The position numbers and the translations under genes were made by a program. Of a stretch of 19,115 nucleotides of DNA, positions 14,658 through 19,115 are shown piece after piece. The notes below the pieces were generated by a model that did not search any database, had not been told where the DNA came from, and was given only the letters and a program-made list of their open reading frames with translations. This DNA is from Candidatus Heimdallarchaeota archaeon (lineage in GTDB: Archaea; Asgardarchaeota; Heimdallarchaeia; Hodarchaeales; LC-3), in assembly GCA_027364495.1 (NCBI GenBank), contig DAHXPE010000413.1, forward strand, positions 1 through 19,115. The letters run 5' to 3'. Numbering within the stretch: position 1 is the stretch's first letter; each line of letters begins with the position of its first letter.

Positions 14658-16433
14658 ATGACAGAAACAATGAAATTCAAAGAAAAATCTAATTGGACAA
14701 TATTATGGAACTATATTCGTCCCGATTCTCAGCTATTTTTCTTCATTGTATTTATTATTTTGATTAATACAGTTGTAACCGTAACTGCTCCTTTTTTCCT
14801 TTACCAAGGAATTGGAACTAATGCTGTTTTATTCTACGCTCTTGGATATGGGGTAATTGTTTTTATTGGCTGGTGGATAACAGCTTATCAAACAATGTTA
14901 ACTACAAGATTAAGCAGTAAAACCGTTGCTCGATTACGTGAAGATGTGTACGCAAAAGTTCTCAACAACAACATGACTTTTTTCAACGAACTACAGGTTG
15001 GTCAGGTTGTTTCTAAAGTAGCATCAGATAGCAATGAGTTAATAAGTATAGCTGATAAATTAGCTTTCGTTTTTAGCAGTTTCTTAGTTCTTTTCGGTAT
15101 TGTAGGGTTTATGTTTTATCTTTCCCCAGTTTTAACTTTTTATTCTGTTATTTTATTACCTATTGTTTATATTCTTGTTATTAAAGTAAGCACAAGAGTG
15201 AGAAAATTTTCTGCTATTTGGAGACACCAATTTGGGCTTGTTAATGCATCCTTTAATGAGACCTTCAGTTCAATTCATGTCAGTAAAAGTTTTGGAAGAG
15301 AACAGGATAATTTGACTAGATTTGCTAAGATTAATGAAGCGACCTTCGAAGCCAGCAAGAAAAGAGGCTTTTATATCTTTTTAAACCCACCAATTATGGA
15401 TATGTTCCGTCATTTAATTCTCATTTCTATTATGATTGGTGGTACATTAGTAGTCCAAGGAAATAGTCTAGATATCAAACTTGTTTTCCTATTTTTTGTC
15501 TTACTTGATTATTTTTATGCTCCAATAACCAGGTTAGCCAATAATTACTTCCAGTTTCAGACTGGTTTTGCAAACTTAGATCGTATGATTTCGATCATTG
15601 CCAGTAATAATGAACAAGAGATTTTTAATACTAGTCAATCTGCTTTACAAATAAAAGGAAAAATTAAATTTGATGATGTAACTTTTGCATATAATACAAA
15701 CCAACCTGTTCTCAAAAAAATTTCATTTACTATAAATCCTGGTGAACAAATAGCCATTGTTGGCCATACTGGTGCTGGAAAAACTACATTTATCTCTTTG
15801 CTTATGAGATTTTATGATATATTACCTGAAAAAGGATCTAGTGGATCTATTTTTCTTGATGATATTCCCATTCAAGAATATGAATTGCATAGTTTACGAA
15901 ATGCAATTGCTTTAGTCTCTCAAAATATTTTCCTCTTCAATGGTTCTATCAGAGATAATTTACTCCTTGCTAATCCCCATGCATCTGATGAAGATCTTTG
16001 GAAAGCTCTAAATATTTCTAATGCGTATAGTTTTGTTACTAAATTACCCGGCGACCTTGATTATAATATCGGCGAACGTGCCAGCAGATTGAGTATTGGT
16101 GAACGTCAATTATTAAGTATTGCTAGAGCTATTCTAGCCAATCCACGCGTTCTAATTCTTGATGAAGCAACATCATCTGTTGATTTGTATACAGAATCTC
16201 TAATACAGGAGGGTCTAGAAGTAATAATGAAAAATAGAACTAGTTTGGTTATTGCTCACCGATTAACGACTATTGTAAAAGCCGATCGAATAATTGTTAT
16301 GGATCATGGAAAAATAGTTGAAACGGGTAGGCATGAAGAATTATTGCTTAAAAAAGGAAAATATTATGAAATTTATGACACGTATTTCAAACATCAATCA
16401 ATTGATGTTCTTTCTGGAGAATTGGTTCTTTAA
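14658..16433 (+). CDS. ABC exporter half-transporter, catalytic partner
   Basis: Second half-transporter of 591 residues, 17 bases after the first, with AAAGG before ATG 14658. Six transmembrane helices span about 25-300 and the nucleotide-binding domain about 335-575. Walker A is GHTGAGKTT (369-377), Q-loop Gln422, Walker B VLILDE (498-503) with the catalytic Glu503 intact, and H-loop His534. The signature is altered to LSIGE (478-482) instead of LSGGE. In a heterodimer this protein's Walker A/B pairs with the intact LSGGE of the partner to give one active ATP site, while its own LSIGE faces the partner's Asp503 to give one degenerate site. This complementarity is seen directly in the sequences. 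Confidence 0.94.
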   Translation: MTETMKFKEKSNWTILWNYIRPDSQLFFFIVFIILINTVVTVTAPFFLYQGIGTNAVLFYALGYGVIVFIGWWITAYQTMLTTRLSSKTVARLREDVYAKVLNNNMTFFNELQVGQVVSKVASDSNELISIADKLAFVFSSFLVLFGIVGFMFYLSPVLTFYSVILLPIVYILVIKVSTRVRKFSAIWRHQFGLVNASFNETFSSIHVSKSFGREQDNLTRFAKINEATFEASKKRGFYIFLNPPIMDMFRHLILISIMIGGTLVVQGNSLDIKLVFLFFVLLDYFYAPITRLANNYFQFQTGFANLDRMISIIASNNEQEIFNTSQSALQIKGKIKFDDVTFAYNTNQPVLKKISFTINPGEQIAIVGHTGAGKTTFISLLMRFYDILPEKGSSGSIFLDDIPIQEYELHSLRNAIALVSQNIFLFNGSIRDNLLLANPHASDEDLWKALNISNAYSFVTKLPGDLDYNIGERASRLSIGERQLLSIARAILANPRVLILDEATSSVDLYTESLIQEGLEVIMKNRTSLVIAHRLTTIVKADRIIVMDHGKIVETGRHEELLLKKGKYYEIYDTYFKHQSIDVLSGELVL

Positions 16434-16511
16434 ATTAATTTCTTTTTCCATTATTTTCAAATATATCAAAATGACTTATTTAAACCTAGCAAAGATTAAT
16501 AAATACTTTAC

Positions 16512-16528
16512 TGGTAATATTATTACCA
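16512..16528. terminator. Palindrome in the convergent gap, possible bidirectional terminator
   Basis: TGGTAATA and TATTACCA are perfect inverted arms around one T. It is the first of three symmetrical elements between the ends of the ABC exporter operon and the mprF-like gene. A second, near-perfect A/T palindrome with long A and T runs lies at about 16538-16557. Confidence 0.3.
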
Positions 16529-16558
16529 AACTATCGAGGAAAAAAATATTTTTTCTAA

Positions 16559-16580
16559 TAAAGAATTTAAAAATTCTTTA
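16559..16580. terminator. Ten-base-pair inverted repeat next to the mprF-like stop
   Basis: TAAAGAATTT and AAATTCTTTA pair perfectly around AA. It lies 18 bases beyond the stop of the minus-strand gene and about 125 bases beyond that of the ABC operon. It may end transcription from either side, or process mRNA 3' ends. Confidence 0.35.
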
Positions 16581-16597
16581 GATCTCCTTTTTAAATC

Positions 16598-18325
16598 TTA
16601 TTCTGTAATTTCTATAAAAGCCAATGTAATTTTCAGAAATGAGAGATAGGTTCCTTTATATACAAAATATCGATCATCCCACAATGGTTCGTATTTATCT
16701 TTAAAATGCTTCAATCCTTTGAAGGAAAAAAGAATATTAAAATGCTCTATTAATTCTACCATTGCCCTCTCTATTAAAGGAGAATCAGGTGATTCATTGA
16801 TGCCTGTAAAAGGTAAGAGGCCCAGACTAAATGTCTTATATCCTTCCTTGTATAATTCCAGAAGATATGAAGTAAAAATAAAATCCATTGTGCTGTTTGG
16901 TATTTCTTTTTTGTGTCTCATCATGTCTATGGTTACTTCATCCCTAATATATGAAGTAATTCTATTTAAAAATGCAACTATGTCATTATTTTTGTCTTTT
17001 AAGAGAATAAGTTGACATTCCTGTAAATATTTAGTATTAAAATTGCCTAATGTAAAACTTCTTTCTCTTCTGCCGGTAGAAAGCCATTCATCGGAAATTT
17101 TTTTAAGACTTGCTAATAATTCGGTTGAATGAGGTGGGTTGACAATTTCTAATTTAAAACCTTCTTTTTTAAATTTATTCAATGGTCTTTTAAACTCAGA
17201 ATGGTTTACAGTGCTTGTAGCAAACTTTTCAATTTGAACTGTTCCTTCATCTCCAATTTTAAAGTAATCAAAACCATTTTTTTTATAAATTTCTAAATAG
17301 TTCTTTGAAACATGATGAAATCCGATTTTCCAACCATTGATTTTACAAAATTTTGTAAATTCTTGAATTATTCGTTCGATTTCTTCCGTTGGACCTGTGG
17401 GATCTCCAAGACAAATGGCTGCGCTGAACTTAACACGATAAGAAATGAATGCTTTTTTATTCACTGAAAAAAATAGGGATTTGTCTTGCCATAATTTAAA
17501 GTAATCTATTGAAGAATTACCATAAGATTCCAAAATATTTTTTGCTAAAGAAACTTCTTGGGGTAATTCTTTAAAATTATAGTATAATGGCCTAAATAAG
17601 GCGTGAGAAAGTAGAATTAAAGAAAGGATACCAATTAAATGCAAGGAAAATAAAAACCAATTTCCAAAAACAGTTGTTGGAATAATTGAAGTACCGTCCA
17701 TAAAAAATATAGATTTTAGCGTTGCAATAAAGGCATCAAATAACATATATTTATTTTTAAAATCGTTTGAACCTAATAAAGTAAATCCAAGGATCCCATA
17801 AAAAATCACAAAAATAATTATCATAAAACTAATTAAAATATGATTTTCAATTGCATTAATTTCTAATCTTGCTACAAATCTTTTTCTCGTAGCAAATAGG
17901 ATTATAATTCCAGAAATAGGAATTATTACGGCATACCAAGACCCTATTCTTATAATTGTTGTTATAAGATTTATTATTAATATGAAAAGTGACAAGTACC
18001 AAGCAATAATCTTATTATTTAATATTTGAAACGATAAGTAGATTAATACCAGACCAGATATAAAGGTCACTGTCTTATTAATATAATCAACATTATAATT
18101 AAACAATTTTGTAACGATATTTTCAGAATAAGGTAGCTTGTAAAAAAGTGAAAAATATATATTGACTATCCCATTAATAAAAAGAATCAGAAATATGATC
18201 CAAATAGGAATATTTGTATCCCTAAATTCTTTATCAAATATTAAAATTGCTTTTTTTATATATGAAAGATTTTTAATCGGATGGAATTTAAAAATAAGAT
18301 TAAGTTTATTTGAGGTTTGTTCCAA
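16598..18325 (-). CDS. MprF-like aminoacyl-lipid synthase (DUF2156/LPG synthase C-terminal domain) with membrane domain
   Basis: Probable transferase that moves an amino acid from aminoacyl-tRNA to a membrane lipid. The 575 residues hold an N-terminal membrane domain with about six helices (39-60, 84-101, 104-126, 128-146, 162-184, 220-244), fewer than the 14 of full bacterial MprF, then a cytosolic domain from about 255. That domain follows the family pattern: GDPTGP at 307-312, a histidine-rich HHVS at 337-340 with YKKNGF, SFTLGNFN at 423-430, IDMMRH at 466-471, MDFIF at 480-484, and FKGLKHFKDKYEP at 535-547. TTG 18325 is the only reasonable start; a TGA is in frame three codons before it. 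It follows the DUF998-like frame by 16 bases on the same strand. Lipid and amino acid are unknown; in an archaeon the acceptor would be an ether lipid. Confidence 0.85.
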   Translation of the reverse strand: MEQTSNKLNLIFKFHPIKNLSYIKKAILIFDKEFRDTNIPIWIIFLILFINGIVNIYFSLFYKLPYSENIVTKLFNYNVDYINKTVTFISGLVLIYLSFQILNNKIIAWYLSLFILIINLITTIIRIGSWYAVIIPISGIIILFATRKRFVARLEINAIENHILISFMIIIFVIFYGILGFTLLGSNDFKNKYMLFDAFIATLKSIFFMDGTSIIPTTVFGNWFLFSLHLIGILSLILLSHALFRPLYYNFKELPQEVSLAKNILESYGNSSIDYFKLWQDKSLFFSVNKKAFISYRVKFSAAICLGDPTGPTEEIERIIQEFTKFCKINGWKIGFHHVSKNYLEIYKKNGFDYFKIGDEGTVQIEKFATSTVNHSEFKRPLNKFKKEGFKLEIVNPPHSTELLASLKKISDEWLSTGRRERSFTLGNFNTKYLQECQLILLKDKNNDIVAFLNRITSYIRDEVTIDMMRHKKEIPNSTMDFIFTSYLLELYKEGYKTFSLGLLPFTGINESPDSPLIERAMVELIEHFNILFSFKGLKHFKDKYEPLWDDRYFVYKGTYLSFLKITLAFIEITE

Positions 18326-18341
18326 AATGTTTCAACTTTTT

Positions 18342-18767
18342 TCAGAATCTGTTTTCTTTTGGTTTATATTTAAGTAATTCTAAGCCTAAATAGCTTATAA
18401 AAATAAAAACTCCAGCAAATTCTATTTTCTGAAAAAAGCCAAATGGGAAATTTGTAACAATATAAAAATGAAATAAAAAATTAATTAAAATTGATACTAT
18501 TGCAATGCTTAATACTACAATAGAGAACAATCTGGCTAATTGCGATTCAAATACTTGATAATCTTTTAACCAATAAATTAGCAACCCAATTAGTAAAAAT
18601 AAATCACCTATAAATGACCCCAAATTATGAATAAATCCAGTAAAACTCAGTGAATTGATGTTTAAATCTGTTGGGAAAAAGCCAGATATAATTAGATCAA
18701 AAAATGCAAATAATATTATAAAAATACCTAAAATTTTAAACGAAAGGTTCTTGGAAAATTGATATAT
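18342..18767 (-). pseudogene. C-terminal part of a DUF998-like membrane protein, lacking a proper start
   Basis: The frame is open from 18767 to the TGA at 18342 (141 codons), but no ATG, GTG or TTG occurs before the TTG at 18623, well inside the conserved region. Upstream of that codon it already encodes the conserved GFFPTD motif and GFIHNLG, typical of the middle of DUF998 proteins, followed by three or four hydrophobic helices. So it is a gene whose 5' half is missing or has been replaced. The bases 18645-18732 are repeated exactly, inverted, at 19028-19115, where they continue a DUF998 N-terminal half on the plus strand. Joining that half to this one across the repeat gives one 219-residue frame, a normal DUF998 length. 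Function of DUF998 proteins is not established. It precedes the mprF-like gene closely, so a membrane-lipid role is possible. Confidence 0.7.
18645..18732 (+). repeat. Left copy of an 88-base perfect inverted repeat
   Basis: Every base of 18645-18732 matches the reverse complement of 19028-19115. On the minus strand it encodes part of the DUF998-like frame, including GFFPTD. Matching stops at 18733, where one copy has an additional A and the flanks then differ. Confidence 0.95.
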
Positions 18768-19115
18768 TTAAAAAATTTTAGCCATAATCAGTTGAAAATT
18801 CAAGCATTAGTCGGTATAATAACCCCTATTTTTACTATTTTATATATTCTAATTTTAGGTGCCTTCAAACCTAATTATAATCAATTAACTATGACTATTA
18901 GTTATCTGGGAGCTGGAAAATCATTTTTATCTTCCCTAATAGCATTTTTCTTTATTCTTACTGGTATATTCCTAATATATTTCGGTTTTGGACTTTATAA
19001 AATTTTGAAATTGAAAAATAAAATAAATTTAGGTATTTTTATAATATTATTTGCATTTTTTGATCTAATTATATCTGGCTTTTTCCCAACAGATTTAAAC
19101 ATCAATTCACTGAGT
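18759..19115 (+). CDS. N-terminal half of a DUF998-like membrane protein, cut by the window edge
   Basis: The frame is open from TTG 18759 to the last base (119 codons, no stop). It encodes a basic N-terminus, a first hydrophobic helix (about residues 17-34), the DUF998-typical YNQLTMTISYLGAG (about 39-52), a second helix (about 56-79), then a third helix leading to GFFPTD. An in-frame TAA lies at 18729-18731, so the start must be TTG 18759 or TTG 18792; AAAGG is at 18743-18747. The last 88 bases are the right copy of the inverted repeat and are identical to the matching part of the minus-strand C-terminal half. What follows base 19115 is unknown: it may be a second C-terminal half or the fold-back copy of the first. 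Confidence 0.7.
   Translation, partial: MIYLKNFSHNQLKIQALVGIITPIFTILYILILGAFKPNYNQLTMTISYLGAGKSFLSSLIAFFFILTGIFLIYFGFGLYKILKLKNKINLGIFIILFAFFDLIISGFFPTDLNINSLS
19028..19115 (-). repeat. Right copy of the 88-base perfect inverted repeat, ending at the window edge
   Basis: Exact reverse complement of 18645-18732, separated from it by a 295-base spacer (18733-19027). The match may continue past the end of the window, which cannot be seen. Confidence 0.95.

Noticed and set aside
16318..16581. Plus-strand frame of 87 codons at the end of the ABC exporter operon
   Set aside because: It overlaps the last 116 bases of the second ABC gene in another frame, then runs through the palindromic convergent gap; no domain or ribosome binding site.
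18342..18623. Treating the minus-strand frame from TTG 18623 as a complete 93-residue gene
   Set aside because: The frame continues upstream with conserved DUF998 sequence including GFFPTD, so TTG 18623 is internal and the gene is 5'-truncated.
18645..19115. Inverted repeat as the terminal repeats of an insertion sequence
   Set aside because: The repeats are coding, the 295-base spacer has no transposase, and the spacer encodes the missing half of the same protein family.
1..19115. CRISPR arrays, tRNA and rRNA genes
   Set aside because: No regularly spaced direct repeats, cloverleaf-like GC-richer islands or rRNA-like stretches were seen in the intergenic regions.

Overview
This window is an AT-rich stretch (roughly one third G+C by eye), tightly packed and most likely archaeal. 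The archaeal reading rests on a heterodisulfide reductase set (HdrA, HdrB, HdrC) joined to an archaeal-type 2-oxoacid:ferredoxin oxidoreductase, TATA-box-like elements at archaeal spacing, oligo-T tracts after genes, and GAGGT/GGAGG ribosome binding sites. An Asgard-type archaeon is a reasonable guess but is inference only; a low-GC anaerobic bacterium is not excluded.

Layout. (1) 1-1757, minus strand: a TTG-started truncated haemoglobin overlaps by four bases the start of a P2-type (Ca2+-ATPase-like) cation pump, which runs off the left edge. (2) 2052-8944, minus strand: a six-gene operon transcribed hdrA-hdrC-hdrB-korD-korA-korBC. HdrA carries a fused MvhD domain, and the beta and gamma subunits of the oxidoreductase are fused in one protein. 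This looks like a soluble complex that exchanges electrons between 2-oxoacid oxidation, ferredoxin and a disulfide. (3) 8945-9807: about 860 bases with no convincing gene, only one possible 31-residue membrane peptide and a short palindrome. (4) 9808-10971, plus strand: a cysteine-rich protein of unknown function followed by a GNAT acetyltransferase. (5) 11011-12705, minus strand: a long SppA-type (S49) membrane protease. (6) 12886-16433, plus strand: two half-transporters forming an asymmetric heterodimeric ABC exporter. (7) 16598-18325, minus strand: an MprF-like aminoacyl-lipid synthase with a membrane domain. (8) 18342-19115: two halves of a DUF998-type membrane protein gene on opposite strands.

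The most unusual structure is at the right end. The C-terminal half of a DUF998-like gene (minus strand) and the N-terminal half of one (plus strand) share a perfect 88-base inverted repeat (18645-18732 and 19028-19115) flanking a 295-base spacer. Inverting the spacer would rebuild one continuous reading frame of 219 codons directly upstream of the mprF-like gene. This may be an invertible switch, a fold-back duplication, or an assembly or amplification artefact. The repeat ends exactly at the last base of the window, so the artefact explanation must be tested first.

Several genes (haemoglobin, first ABC gene, mprF-like, DUF998 half) have only TTG as a plausible start.
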